This document shows, one piece after another, positions 25,373 to 33,908 of a stretch of 64,000 nucleotides of DNA. The notes below the pieces were generated by a model that had not been told where the DNA came from, ran no database searches, and was given only the letters and a program-made list of their open reading frames with translations. Source of the DNA: SIG603 sp963621245 (GTDB taxonomy: Bacteria > Bacillota > Clostridia > Oscillospirales > Acutalibacteraceae); contig CAVFCW010000002.1 of NCBI GenBank assembly GCA_963621245.1, positions 169,532 to 233,531 of the forward strand. The letters run 5' to 3'. Positions within the stretch are counted from its first letter, which is position 1; each line of letters opens with the position of its first letter. The position numbers were made by a program, and so were the translations under genes.

Positions 25373-25729
25373 TCAAAGAACGAAGATGACGAGAATAGCA
25401 ATAACAAGTGCGTAAATGATTGCAGTCTCAACGAAGACAAGGCCGAGCATAAGGGTTGTTCTTATTTTGCCCTCTGCCTCGGGCTGACGTGCAATACCCT
25501 CGAGAGCCTTAGCAACTGCGATACCCATACCGATAGCACCACCGCAAGCTGCAAGACCGATAGCAATGCCGGCTGCGTTAGCCTTATCGCCTGTTGCGTC
25601 AGCGGCGACAACCTGTGTACCTGTGGAAGTTGTTGTAGCTGCCTCGTCTGCGAATGCGGGAACAGCTGCTGCACAAATAAGCATCACGATGCAAAGAGCA
25701 GCAAATAATCTTTTTAATACTGTTTTCAT
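25373..25729 (-). CDS. atpE: F1Fo ATP synthase c subunit with signal-peptide-like N-terminus
   Basis: 118 residues, about 35-40 longer than a usual c subunit. The C-terminal 75 form the two-helix hairpin with the polar loop RQPEAEGK and the ion-binding Glu in FVETAIIY. Residues 1-28 look like a cleavable signal peptide (KR then a hydrophobic core, ending AVPAFADEA), followed by a Thr-rich spacer. The Gln used for sodium binding in the Ilyobacter c-ring is replaced by Met in the first helix, so proton coupling seems more likely. The signal-like leader may help insertion. Confidence 0.93.
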   Translation of the reverse strand: MKTVLKRLFAALCIVMLICAAAVPAFADEAATTTSTGTQVVAADATGDKANAAGIAIGLAACGGAIGMGIAVAKALEGIARQPEAEGKIRTTLMLGLVFVETAIIYALVIAILVIFVL

Positions 25730-25746
25730 GATAATTATTTCCTTTC

Positions 25747-26583
25747 TTATCTTGCTTTAACTTTCTTTACTTTCTCTTTTTTCTCAGTTTTTTCGGAGAC
25801 TTCACCGTAGAACAAAGCTGTGAGCATGGTGAGGACGTAAGCCTGAATCAATGCGTGAAGCAATGTGAACAGTATTCCTACAAATACCGGGAGTACAAAG
25901 CTTAAACAGATGTTGTAGTATACCAGCTCGGTGACAAGAAGTCCGCTGAGAAGGGCTCCGAAAAGTCGGAAGCTCATTGAAATCGGCAGCGAGAAATCTT
26001 TAAGCGTCAACGCAATACCCTTGAGGCCGTTGCCGGCGATACCGCCTGACATAATTACGCCGTAAGAGAATACGCCCAAAGCGATGGCACAGTTGATATC
26101 GGACATCGGTGCAGGCAATGTTGTGGAAATTCCTGCGGTTGAGACTATCTGAATACCAAACAGCTCAAAGAAGGTTCCGGTAAAAATGTAGCAGCCTGCT
26201 CCGAAAATATAAGCGCGAAGAAATTTATTTCTGTGAGGGCTGTTGCTTTTCGCCATAGAATCAAAGAGTCCGACAAGTGTTTCGAGAAGAAGCTGGAATT
26301 TTCCGGGAACCATCTTAAACTTGGGGATGAAGAAAATCCTTACTACTGCGGCAAACAGAAGTAAAAATGCACATACTATTAAAGAAGAAATGTATGCGGG
26401 ATTCACATCGACAAGCCCGAAGAGGTTCACTTTGTTGGTCTCGTGAAGAACTGCATCACGCATAACTTCACTGATAGTCTCGCCGGAACTGTAAGAACCG
26501 TTGAGCATCATTGAGCCTACAAAGAAAACAGCTACCAGAAGCACCATAACCGATATACTTATTCTTTTTTGCTTTTTACTCAT
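25747..26583 (-). CDS. atpB: F1Fo ATP synthase a subunit
   Basis: 278 residues, about six membrane helices. The essential Arg of the ion channel is in MSFRLFGALLSG. The start at 26583 is preferred (AAGGAG seven bases upstream) over an upstream GTG. First gene of the operon; no atpI precedes it. Confidence 0.95.
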   Translation of the reverse strand: MSKKQKRISISVMVLLVAVFFVGSMMLNGSYSSGETISEVMRDAVLHETNKVNLFGLVDVNPAYISSLIVCAFLLLFAAVVRIFFIPKFKMVPGKFQLLLETLVGLFDSMAKSNSPHRNKFLRAYIFGAGCYIFTGTFFELFGIQIVSTAGISTTLPAPMSDINCAIALGVFSYGVIMSGGIAGNGLKGIALTLKDFSLPISMSFRLFGALLSGLLVTELVYYNICLSFVLPVFVGILFTLLHALIQAYVLTMLTALFYGEVSEKTEKKEKVKKVKAR

Positions 26584-26631
26584 AAGCACTCTCCTTTCCT
26601 AGTGCAATATGCAATATACAATATACACAAT

Positions 26632-26637
26632 ATTATA
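26632..26637 (-). promoter_or_regulatory. Likely -10 element of the atp operon
   Basis: TATAAT on the minus strand about 50 bases before atpB. No strong -35 match; three ATTTATAAA repeats lie further upstream. Confidence 0.45.
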
Positions 26638-26675
26638 CTTGAATTTTACTACCGAAATACGAAAAAGTAAAGCGA

Positions 26676-26836
26676 ATTTATAAAAAAATATTGTTATATT
26701 TATAAACATAATGTTGTATTTATAAATGATATACATATACATTTTATTTTGATATGAACGCAGGATCTTCCCCATATTTTGTGCATTCAGAGAAGTTTTG
26801 TAGCCTATTTTTGCCCGTATTTTGAAGATTTATAAA
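26676..26836. repeat. Four copies of ATTTATAAA upstream of the atp promoter
   Basis: Exact copies begin at 26676, 26698, 26718 and 26828. The first three are 22 and 20 bases apart, about two helical turns. They lie in a gene-free stretch (26584-27044) with no ORF, and could be an AT-rich promoter-enhancing region or a regulator site. AT-richness makes chance recurrence possible. Confidence 0.45.
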
Positions 26837-26969
26837 TCTCTGAAAATCAAATTTGAGCAGAACATTCAATTATATGCACAAAATTATACAGAAATGATCC
26901 CAAACTGTAAAATTTAGTTGTTGATTAAAAACAAAAACCACAAAACTCAAAAGATAAGCAAAAAAAGTC

Positions 26970-26998
26970 TTGACAAATCGCCCCGATAGAATTATAAT
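26970..26998 (+). promoter_or_regulatory. Consensus promoter of the tRNA-Arg gene
   Basis: Perfect TTGACA, 17-base spacer, perfect TATAAT, 46 bases upstream of the tRNA. Confidence 0.9.
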
Positions 26999-27044
26999 GT
27001 AAAAGCTGTTTGAGTTAACAGCAACCGCAAGGTTAATTTAATGT

Positions 27045-27121
27045 GCGCTCGTAGCTCAGCTGGATAGAGTGTCTGGCTACGAACCAGAAGGTCGGGGGTT
27101 CGAGTCCCTCCGGGCGCGCCA
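27045..27121 (+). tRNA. tRNA-Arg (anticodon ACG)
   Basis: A 77-base cloverleaf. The acceptor GCGCTCG pairs with CGGGCGC; the anticodon stem TCTGG/CCAGA encloses loop CTACGAA with anticodon ACG; the T arm contains GTTCGAGTC. CCA is encoded. A consensus promoter precedes it and a terminator follows at once. Confidence 0.95.
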
Positions 27122-27153
27122 AAAGCCGATAGCAAAAGCTATCGGCTTTTTTC
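27122..27153 (+). terminator. Terminator after tRNA-Arg
   Basis: AAAGCCGATAGC-AAAA-GCTATCGGCTTTTTT starts directly after the tRNA CCA. A-rich on the other side, so it can also serve the convergent frameshifted gene. Confidence 0.9.
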
Positions 27154-27164
27154 TTTTGTCTGAT

Positions 27165-27595
27165 TTAACTTTTTCTGTCGTCCTCTTTAATTTTTTCGAT
27201 TGCCATTTTAACTCTCAGCGTGTGAAGCACGCCATATTCATCAATTATCTTGCGGATATTGTACCTTGCGTGAATTTCTTCCCCCGTGATGTCCTCAAGA
27301 AAATGCCAGTACGTGATAAGATAGCCGAACCAGTAAACATCGTCCGAATAAAGAGGCGCTTTTTCGTTGGTTGTCGGCAGGCTGTCGCTTATTTCCGACT
27401 CAAACACACTCAATATGTACGAGCGAGCCTGAGACGCCAAGGTTTCGTCAAAATCGAAAACCGCACGGCAGGTTTCCGAGAGGCATCATTTTTCCGCAAT
27501 TCATAAGGATCGTATTTTTTATCTTTGACGGCATTTGAAAACACCGCTCCGATTTTTTCCGAAAGCTTTAACTCAAAAAATCCGATTTTGTTCAT
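27165..27595 (-). pseudogene. Unknown conserved-looking gene broken by a frameshift
   Basis: Two overlapping frames read as one protein. The first runs from ATG 27595 (MNKIGFFELKLSEKIGAVF... to about DPYELRKNDAS near 27485). The second frame, open from near 27490, continues with SETCRAVFDFDETLASQAR and runs to 27165. A single-base change near 27480-27490 (around GCCTCTCGG) would join them. The combined product would be about 140 residues with no domain I recognise. It could be a real frameshift or a sequence error. It faces the tRNA gene. Confidence 0.55.
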
Positions 27596-27689
27596 TACAG
27601 TCACCGAGGCACAAGCCGTTTTCCTTTCGGTTTCATTATGTTCTCGTTTTTATTTTATATCCAATATCAAAACAGGTCAACCGATTTGA

Positions 27690-27724
27690 AACAACCCCCG
27701 CTGTTAAAAGCGAGGGTTGTTTTG
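27690..27724. terminator. Terminator-like hairpin in the gap 27605-27792
   Basis: AACAACCCCCGCT and AGCGAGGGTTGTT pair around a 6-base loop with one unpaired C, and T-rich sequence follows on both sides. It lies about 70 bases past the stop of the minus-strand gene at 27793. Confidence 0.6.
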
Positions 27725-27792
27725 CTTTATGCGGGGATTTAAGGTTATCTCCCCTACTTTATTTCAATATACCAAGCAAACATTGCAAGTTA

Positions 27793-28341
27793 TTATATTT
27801 CAGTGGCGGCACGCTTATCCAAATATTTGTACTTGGGAGGCGTCTTAGGAATTACAGTATTCAAATAATCATCAATCGCATTAATTACTTCACACTCTAT
27901 TTTTTCTTCCGAAATTGCCTCGTTGCCCAAGCTGTAAACACTTTCCCATGATTTTCTTGTGCAGATAGCAACTCCTTGACAGATAGCAGCTAATAGAAAC
28001 ACATAACTTTCCATCCTATCTGCGCCATTTATACCACTTTGCTTTATTGGGTAATCGTTATACATTACTTCTTTAACCCAGGAGCGGTTCTTATCTATGA
28101 ACTGATTGACTACTTTTACGTACCGCCGGACGACTATGTTAGTATCATAAAAACATGAAACCAATGATTCCACTGCCTCCTCGTTTTGCTCCTCGTCGGA
28201 CTTTTGGCTCATTGTAAAATTCTTCCAAAGATCCTCCATGAAATCCGTATCTGGGGTGTCGCAGATATAAGTTTTTCCGTCATCACACAAAACATACACT
28301 GCTCCGTTAACAACTACTCTCTCTTCTAATTTTCCGTTCAT
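27793..28341 (-). CDS. Uncharacterised protein
   Basis: 182 residues, soluble, acidic in the middle, no signal peptide, no membrane segment and no motif I recognise. A short beta-type start (VVVNGAVYVLCDDGKTYICDTP) is followed by a largely helical body. It is the second of a run of unknown genes in AT-rich sequence right of tRNA-Arg, and lies 80 bases downstream of the membrane protein gene on the same strand, so it may be co-transcribed with it. Confidence 0.65.
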   Translation of the reverse strand: MNGKLEERVVVNGAVYVLCDDGKTYICDTPDTDFMEDLWKNFTMSQKSDEEQNEEAVESLVSCFYDTNIVVRRYVKVVNQFIDKNRSWVKEVMYNDYPIKQSGINGADRMESYVFLLAAICQGVAICTRKSWESVYSLGNEAISEEKIECEVINAIDDYLNTVIPKTPPKYKYLDKRAATEI

Positions 28342-28422
28342 AATTAATTCTCCTTATATATTTTTACTTAATGAATTTCAAACTTAAAACAAATGATTCA
28401 ATGAACCCGTCCGAAATAATCT

Positions 28423-29505
28423 TTAATATCTAACTACAATGTACTTTTCACCAACGCTGCTAAAAAGAACCACAAGGATAATTATCGCGATTATCATCCA
28501 TGCCAAAGTAATGACAGCCGCTGAAATCAACAGCGGAATCAGGAAAAGCAACAGGCCGAAAACATATGTAATCACGTTTTCGTGGAGCTCGTAATATCTT
28601 GCACCTCTCAGTCTTTCCATTTTTTTCGTCAAAAATAACCCAAGGCAAATAACAAAACCCACACCGGAAATAATCCATGAAAGATGCACAAGCCAAGACA
28701 TCATAGCGTTTGGCACAAAAGCAACAATTGCTACAAAGTAAAAGGCAAACGTATTCAAAGCCACCGAAATATAGCAGAGCACGCTGTAAGAGATATTCAA
28801 AATCCCCATAAAAATGTTTGCTCTTCTTTCTTTTGCGGAAAAATCAACAATACTTATTATATGTCTTCCCATGGCAATTTTTTCTATTTTGCGGTTGTAT
28901 ATCAGGTATGCGATGTTTTGCAAAACAGATAAGAACAGCATGACGATAATCATCACAAAAGAAGCTGTTATCGATGCGCTACCAAGGTATCTGAATAATT
29001 CCAAATCCAAATTCTTGAGCATTGGATAAGAATGAATCAGTTCGGCGTATTCACCCTTAGATCCCAAAACGTTATATTCACCGGAAAGATCCAAAAAACT
29101 ACACAGGGAATTATATAAGTTAAGTATTCCTTTGCTGAAGCAATCCCCTATCGCGATTTCTCCAGAAACATATCTTATCAAAGAGTACATTCCGTAAAGC
29201 GCCGCACCCAAAAGAAGAACAGATAAAATCAACTGAATAACCAAACTGCTTGTAGTGGGCCAATTGTATTCGTAGGACTTAATCTTTACGAACGGTTTGC
29301 CCGCTGTTTTTTCGTTCGTTGCAATATCCACCGCATGCCAAGCCTCTGTAACTCTATCTTGAAGCTCACTTGCTCCGGGTTCCCCACGGAGAAAAGCATC
29401 GGTACATTTTAAGCTGAGTCCCATATAAGCCTTGTATGCCTCTTCGTTTGTTGTGTTCTCGTCAATTCCTAAAATATTGTATGCGTCTTCAACTGTAAGC
29501 ATCAT
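28423..29505 (-). CDS. J-domain-like membrane protein without the HPD motif
   Basis: 360 residues. Residues 1-60 (DAYNILGIDENTTNEEAYKAYMGLSLK...) look like the first two helices of a DnaJ domain, but no His-Pro-Asp is present, so stimulation of DnaK is unlikely. The remainder has about seven hydrophobic segments with a long extracellular-type loop near 120-165. Preceded by a promoter with TTGACA (29645-29674). Function unknown; tail-anchoring or scaffold roles are only guesses. Confidence 0.7.
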   Translation of the reverse strand: MMLTVEDAYNILGIDENTTNEEAYKAYMGLSLKCTDAFLRGEPGASELQDRVTEAWHAVDIATNEKTAGKPFVKIKSYEYNWPTTSSLVIQLILSVLLLGAALYGMYSLIRYVSGEIAIGDCFSKGILNLYNSLCSFLDLSGEYNVLGSKGEYAELIHSYPMLKNLDLELFRYLGSASITASFVMIIVMLFLSVLQNIAYLIYNRKIEKIAMGRHIISIVDFSAKERRANIFMGILNISYSVLCYISVALNTFAFYFVAIVAFVPNAMMSWLVHLSWIISGVGFVICLGLFLTKKMERLRGARYYELHENVITYVFGLLLFLIPLLISAAVITLAWMIIAIIILVVLFSSVGEKYIVVRY

Positions 29506-29860
29506 AATAATTTTTTCTCCTCAATTTTTAAGTATTCGTTAGTTTTTCTGTTTATTTTTTGTTTTTACGCAGTGTTCATATCATTTCCTCCGATTTTTTG
29601 CTAAATTGCGAAAGATACGTTTTTCACTTAACCTCTGTACCATCATAATACTGTTTTTAGTAAGTATATGTCAATACCTTTATTCAATTTTCCTTGAAAT
29701 TTCCTATTGTTTTTATGTTTTTGTGTTTCTTTATCGCTTTGTCACAGTGTTATAAAACATTTTGAATATGTACTCCCCAACTTTTTATGTACTCTCATTT
29801 AGCGTAAAAATACTAAGCAACTCCATTTTTTTCGAATAATTACGCTATCTGGAAACAAAC
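29506..29860. other. Gene-free AT-rich stretch
   Basis: No credible ORF. It holds the minus-strand promoter at 29645-29674 and the region before the terminator of the next gene. Nothing else is recognised. Confidence 0.5.
29645..29674 (-). promoter_or_regulatory. Promoter of the J-domain-like gene
   Basis: On the minus strand TTGACA, an 18-base spacer and TATTAT, about 140 bases before the start codon. Confidence 0.65.
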
Positions 29861-29889
29861 AAAAAAACCTTTCGATTTTCATCGAAAGG
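29861..29889 (-). terminator. Terminator of the coiled-coil protein gene
   Basis: CCTTTCGAT-GAAA-ATCGAAAGG followed by seven T on the minus strand. Confidence 0.85.
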
Positions 29890-29918
29890 CTCTGCTGTTT
29901 TGTATTTATTTTACTTTT

Positions 29919-30794
29919 TTACCGTTGGCTTTTTTTGACTATTTCCTTGTCAAATTCCTCCTTTATATGCTCTTCCAGTTTTTCAATAAAGTATTTTTTG
30001 ATTATATTATTACCGTCTGACTTTCTGTTTCTTCCATAGAATTCATAAACGCACTCTTCAGCCATTCTTTTTATTTCACGGTAATAATACTCTTTTGCAA
30101 CTTCTTCCTTGCGTTTATAATATCTGGAACTAAGATATTTCCAAAAGTCAGGTTTGGATGTTTTTTCCCAAAACTCAATTATTTCATTGAGTTGAGTTTT
30201 GAGGTTCTTATTTTCTGTTTTTATTTTGTCCTCGCGGTTTAAAATATATTCTCTTACCGCGTCGATAACCATTTCGTTCATTGATCTGTCAAGACACAGA
30301 GCGCTTTTTTTCCAAACCTCCTTTTCACTCTCGGCATCACTAAACAAACAAGTCAGTCTTAATTCTATATCCTCTTTTTTTAACTGCCGTTCTCTGTCCC
30401 GAAATTCTGTTTCGTCAAAAAACATATCTCTGCTGCGTGAACTAACGCCTTGAGAAAACAGATTTAACTGCTCGTTATCCTCTCCGAAATTCGAGGCTCT
30501 TTTATGCTGTTTGCGCTCGTTTTCTTCTCTGTAGTCAACTATATCGAATCGTTTGTTTAATCTTACCGTAGGTGCAAAGCCATCGGGTTCTTCATTATCT
30601 TCTGTGTTTTTTCCGCTGATTCTGATTCTTACCTCGTCAACTTTTTCCATGTATTTCTTGACGGATTTTCTGTTGCTTTCTCTTATCCTTGCTTTTTGCC
30701 TTTTTTCAAATTCGGAAAGTCCCTTTTCTCTTTCTTCAACATCCTTGAGGACTTTCAAATCATATTCCAATTGGTTGGCATATCTCTTAGACAA
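29919..30794 (-). CDS. Uncharacterised charged coiled-coil protein with a ribbon-helix-helix-like segment
   Basis: 291 residues, very rich in Lys, Glu and Arg. N-terminal and C-terminal thirds are predicted coiled coil. In the middle (about 145-195), LRLTCLF, a helix, then DRSMNEMVIDAVREYILN resembles the strand-helix-helix of CopG/Arc-type DNA-binding proteins. The start is placed at TTG 30794 because AAGGCGGTGAT, nearly the full anti-ribosomal sequence, lies at the proper distance; the ATG six bases upstream is too close to it. Own terminator. Could be a DNA-binding or plasmid-type accessory protein; unproven. Confidence 0.6.
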   Translation of the reverse strand: MSKRYANQLEYDLKVLKDVEEREKGLSEFEKRQKARIRESNRKSVKKYMEKVDEVRIRISGKNTEDNEEPDGFAPTVRLNKRFDIVDYREENERKQHKRASNFGEDNEQLNLFSQGVSSRSRDMFFDETEFRDRERQLKKEDIELRLTCLFSDAESEKEVWKKSALCLDRSMNEMVIDAVREYILNREDKIKTENKNLKTQLNEIIEFWEKTSKPDFWKYLSSRYYKRKEEVAKEYYYREIKRMAEECVYEFYGRNRKSDGNNIIKKYFIEKLEEHIKEEFDKEIVKKSQR

Positions 30795-30863
30795 TACCAT
30801 CACCGCCTTTAACTTTAAGTCTGTTAACTGATTGTAACACAAATTTGTTAAATTATAAAGCAG

Positions 30864-30897
30864 CAAAAATGCGAAGCCTATCTAAGCTTCGCATTTT
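30864..30897 (-). terminator. Terminator of the DUF1275 gene
   Basis: AAAATGCGAAGC-N8-GCTTCGCATTTTTG on the minus strand, five bases past the stop at 30902. Confidence 0.85.
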
Positions 30898-30901
30898 GTG
30901 T

Positions 30902-31618
30902 TTATTTATTCTTTTCGATTTCTTTTTCGATATCCTTTTTGATGAGTTTCTTTAGTTCTCTCTCTTCAGATACAAACATCATCATAAAGCTTATCGAAAG
31001 CAAAACGCAGCAGACCCAAATGGTTTTTAAACCGAGCGAACGCGTGACCAAACTTCCGATTCCCGCTCCGACTGCAAAAACGCCGATTACCGCAAAATAA
31101 GTGAGTGCTTTTTTGAGGATTTCTTTGTCCTTAAAGCGGAAGTAAGCGCAGAGCGCCTCGGTTCCCGAGCGGAGATTTCCGATGCACATCGTGCTTGCGT
31201 AAGCCTGTCCCCTTACCTTTCGGAAGGTTTGAACCTGCATGGCGCACACAAACGAGACAACGGCGTTTGCAAGTATGTTGAGATCTTCGGGAATATATGC
31301 CACCCAGAAAAGCATGACTATTTCCGCCATGAGAATTAACTGGCGCCAGTGGATTCTCTCGTAATTTTTAAGCTTGATGTGCACAACTTCCGCTATAAAA
31401 ATACCGAGAGAAAAAAAGATAATCGGCACGAGAAACTTAACTGCTGTGATAAAATTTCCCTCGAATAAATTTGTACTGAACAGAATCACGTTTCCCGTCT
31501 GAGCGTTTGCGTAAACTCCGCCTCGCCCAATGTAGGTGTAGGCGTCCTGAAATCCGCCGGACAGAATGATAAAGAATGCCGTTCTGAACCTATCGGACAT
31601 CTGATAATTTCTTTTCAT
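30902..31618 (-). CDS. DUF1275 (YoaK-family) membrane protein
   Basis: 238 residues, about six membrane segments. Family marks GGFQDAYTYIGRGGVYANAQTGN near the N-terminus and CAMQVQTFRKVRGQAYASTMCIGNLRSG in the middle. Function of the family is not settled; a transporter-like role is usual annotation. Divergent from the LysR gene at 31752, which may control it. Confidence 0.85.
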   Translation of the reverse strand: MKRNYQMSDRFRTAFFIILSGGFQDAYTYIGRGGVYANAQTGNVILFSTNLFEGNFITAVKFLVPIIFFSLGIFIAEVVHIKLKNYERIHWRQLILMAEIVMLFWVAYIPEDLNILANAVVSFVCAMQVQTFRKVRGQAYASTMCIGNLRSGTEALCAYFRFKDKEILKKALTYFAVIGVFAVGAGIGSLVTRSLGLKTIWVCCVLLSISFMMMFVSEERELKKLIKKDIEKEIEKNK

Positions 31619-31751
31619 TAATTCTTTACTTCTTTCTTCAGCTTTGTACTTAAGCTTTACATTTTCCTTCTTATAGATTATAATTCAAGAGATACTATAT
31701 GTATAATGTATGTTAGATATAATAAGTATATCAAATTTGTATGGTGGATTT

Positions 31752-32642
31752 ATGTATATAAGCTTTGATTATTACAGGATTTTTTACTATGTAGCTAAAT
31801 ACGGAAACATTTCCGAAGCGGCAAAGGTGCTTCTTTGCAATCAGCCGAACATGAGCAGAACGATCAAAAAGCTTGAGTCGGAGCTCGGCTGCACACTTTT
31901 CGTACGTTCGAGAAAAGGCATGAAGCTGACCAACGAGGGCTACAAGCTGTACGGACACATAAAAATCGCAGTCGAGCAAATTGAGCTCGGCGAAGCGCAG
32001 ATAAGAAACCTCACGGATATGGACAGCGGAGAGATTATAATCGCAGCCAGCGAAAAGGCTCTTCACTGCCTTCTTCTGCCGGTACTTAAAAAGTTCAGAA
32101 CGCTCTACCCGAAGATAACAATCCGCATCAGCAATCATTCAACCCCTCAGGCGATTGAATCCCTCACAAACGGCTACGCAGACATTGCATTTGTGACAAC
32201 CCCGACGACAATCGGCGCGTCACTCGAAGAGAAAGCGATAAAACCGATAAAGGAATTTGCCGTTTGCTCAAAACAGTTTTCGGAGCTTGCCGAAAAGGAA
32301 GTAACGCTTAAGGAACTGACGGAATATCCGCTTATCTCACTGGGAAGAGATTCCGTAACGAATAAATTCTATCAGGATCTTTTGGAGGCGCACGGTCTTT
32401 CGTTTGAACCAGACATAGAAGCCAACACAGCTGATCAGATTGTCCCCATGGTTGAAGCGGGACTGGGTATCGGTTTCGTTCCCGAGGAATTTCTCAAAAA
32501 TCACAGCGATGTTTTTAAAATCAACCTAAGAGAAGAAATCCCCGAAAGAGAGATAGTTCTTGTCAAACGCAAGGATCAACAGCTCAGCACGGCGGCAAAA
32601 GAGCTCGAAAGGCTCATCTACGCCGAAATTGACAATGACTGA
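31752..32642 (+). CDS. LysR-family transcriptional regulator
   Basis: 296 residues: N-terminal winged helix (FYYVAKYGNISEAAKVLLCNQPNMSRTIKKLE) and a periplasmic-binding-type effector domain. Start at 31752 after GGTGG; the longer frame has no ribosome site. Divergent from the DUF1275 gene with about 130 bases between, the standard LysR arrangement, so that gene is the likely target. Confidence 0.9.
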   Translation: MYISFDYYRIFYYVAKYGNISEAAKVLLCNQPNMSRTIKKLESELGCTLFVRSRKGMKLTNEGYKLYGHIKIAVEQIELGEAQIRNLTDMDSGEIIIAASEKALHCLLLPVLKKFRTLYPKITIRISNHSTPQAIESLTNGYADIAFVTTPTTIGASLEEKAIKPIKEFAVCSKQFSELAEKEVTLKELTEYPLISLGRDSVTNKFYQDLLEAHGLSFEPDIEANTADQIVPMVEAGLGIGFVPEEFLKNHSDVFKINLREEIPEREIVLVKRKDQQLSTAAKELERLIYAEIDND

Positions 32643-32662
32643 CAACCAACAAAACCATAAGA

Positions 32663-32711
32663 AAACCGCCTTGAGGCATCCGTATGAAGATGCGCCAAGG
32701 CGGCTTTTTCA
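32663..32711 (+). terminator. Terminator of the LysR gene
   Basis: ACCGCCTTG, inner GGCATC/GATGCG pairs, and CCAAGGCGGCTTTTTC, 20 bases after the stop. Confidence 0.75.
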
Positions 32712-32790
32712 ACTGAGTTATATGATTTTTAGAAACGGCACAGCCTTTACGGTTATGCCGTTTTTTCGTTCATCGGTAATGTAAGTTAAT

Positions 32791-33708
32791 TTATCCTAGT
32801 AGTAAGCCCAACAGCGGAATAGTGACTATTGAAAACAGCGTTGAAACAAAGGTCATTTGAGAAGCAAACATGGAATCTCCGCCGTACTGATCGGCTAAGA
32901 TTGAAGTTGTACTTCCCGCCGGCATTCCCGACATGATAACGCATATATTTACAAGCAAACTGTTTAAACCAAACGGCTTGAGTATCATCCAGATGAACAG
33001 CGGAAGTCCGACAAGTCTCAAAAAGGTAAAATAAAGAACGTCTTTTGAAAACATTGTTTTTATATCGGCATCGGCTAAAATCGCACCGATAACAAACATC
33101 GACATAGGCGTTGTACATTTGCTTATCGAGCTTATTGTACTCAGCATAACCGAAGGGAGTGAGAATGGCAGAATCATCAATATGAATCCGACAAAAATAG
33201 CTATAATGCATGGGTGCTTTGCAAGCTTTTTGAACGCCGATTTTCTGTCGACATCGGTAAAAAGCGCAAGACCGGCTGTCCACATGGTAAATCTGATGGG
33301 AATTTGGAAAAGCGAAGTGTAAAGCACGCCCATACTTCCGTAAAGGGACTCCGCAACAGGCAGTCCGATAAAGCTTGAGTTCGAGCAGATCATTCCGTAA
33401 GACATTACGTTTTTGCGTTCTTCACGGACTTTTTTGAAAAACAACTTATTTGCAAAGGTAACGAAAATTTGTATAACTGCTGACAAGATTACCGCAAGCA
33501 GACAGTTTTTGAACAGCTCGCTTGAAATTTCGACGCCGCTTAAAAATGAATTGACGATATTGCACGGCAAAATCACATTTATGAGCAAGCTTGAAAAGCT
33601 TTTTCTGTTTTCACTTGTGATTATACCGATTTTCTTTACTGCAATTCCCGCCGCCATCAAAAGAAACAGCATAATTTGCAGATTGAGCATTTCCAAGATA
33701 AATTCCAT
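32791..33708 (-). CDS. AEC-family (auxin efflux carrier-like) transporter
   Basis: 305 residues, ten hydrophobic segments in two halves of five. NSSFIGLPV is the broken-helix motif typical of AEC carriers, and MPAGSTTSILADQYGGD is the matching C-half motif. In bacteria these carry malate, malonate or other organic acids. Start at 33708 after TAGGTG. Divergent from the 2-hydroxyacid dehydrogenase operon, suggesting a shared organic-acid substrate. Confidence 0.85.
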   Translation of the reverse strand: MEFILEMLNLQIMLFLLMAAGIAVKKIGIITSENRKSFSSLLINVILPCNIVNSFLSGVEISSELFKNCLLAVILSAVIQIFVTFANKLFFKKVREERKNVMSYGMICSNSSFIGLPVAESLYGSMGVLYTSLFQIPIRFTMWTAGLALFTDVDRKSAFKKLAKHPCIIAIFVGFILMILPFSLPSVMLSTISSISKCTTPMSMFVIGAILADADIKTMFSKDVLYFTFLRLVGLPLFIWMILKPFGLNSLLVNICVIMSGMPAGSTTSILADQYGGDSMFASQMTFVSTLFSIVTIPLLGLLLG

Positions 33709-33824
33709 ATTGCACCTACTTTCTTTCACATCAGAAATAATACCACTGCCGCCGCAATTCATAAAATACCAATACAGTAGATAGTTAATGCCTGAGAAGT
33801 ATGAAGTATATAAAAATACAGCAT

Positions 33825-33853
33825 TTGACGCATTAAATTTGCTTGGTTATAAT
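33825..33853 (+). promoter_or_regulatory. Promoter of the dehydrogenase-LysR operon
   Basis: TTGACG, 17-base spacer, TATAAT, 56 bases before the dehydrogenase start. Confidence 0.8.
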
Positions 33854-33908
33854 CAGTTCAAAATAATTCGGATGCCAAATCCTAAATTTAACTCGGAGGT
33901 ACCGGTTT

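Noticed and set aside
27045..30866. Integrative element inserted in tRNA-Arg
   Set aside because: No integrase gene and no repeat of the tRNA 3' end was found downstream.
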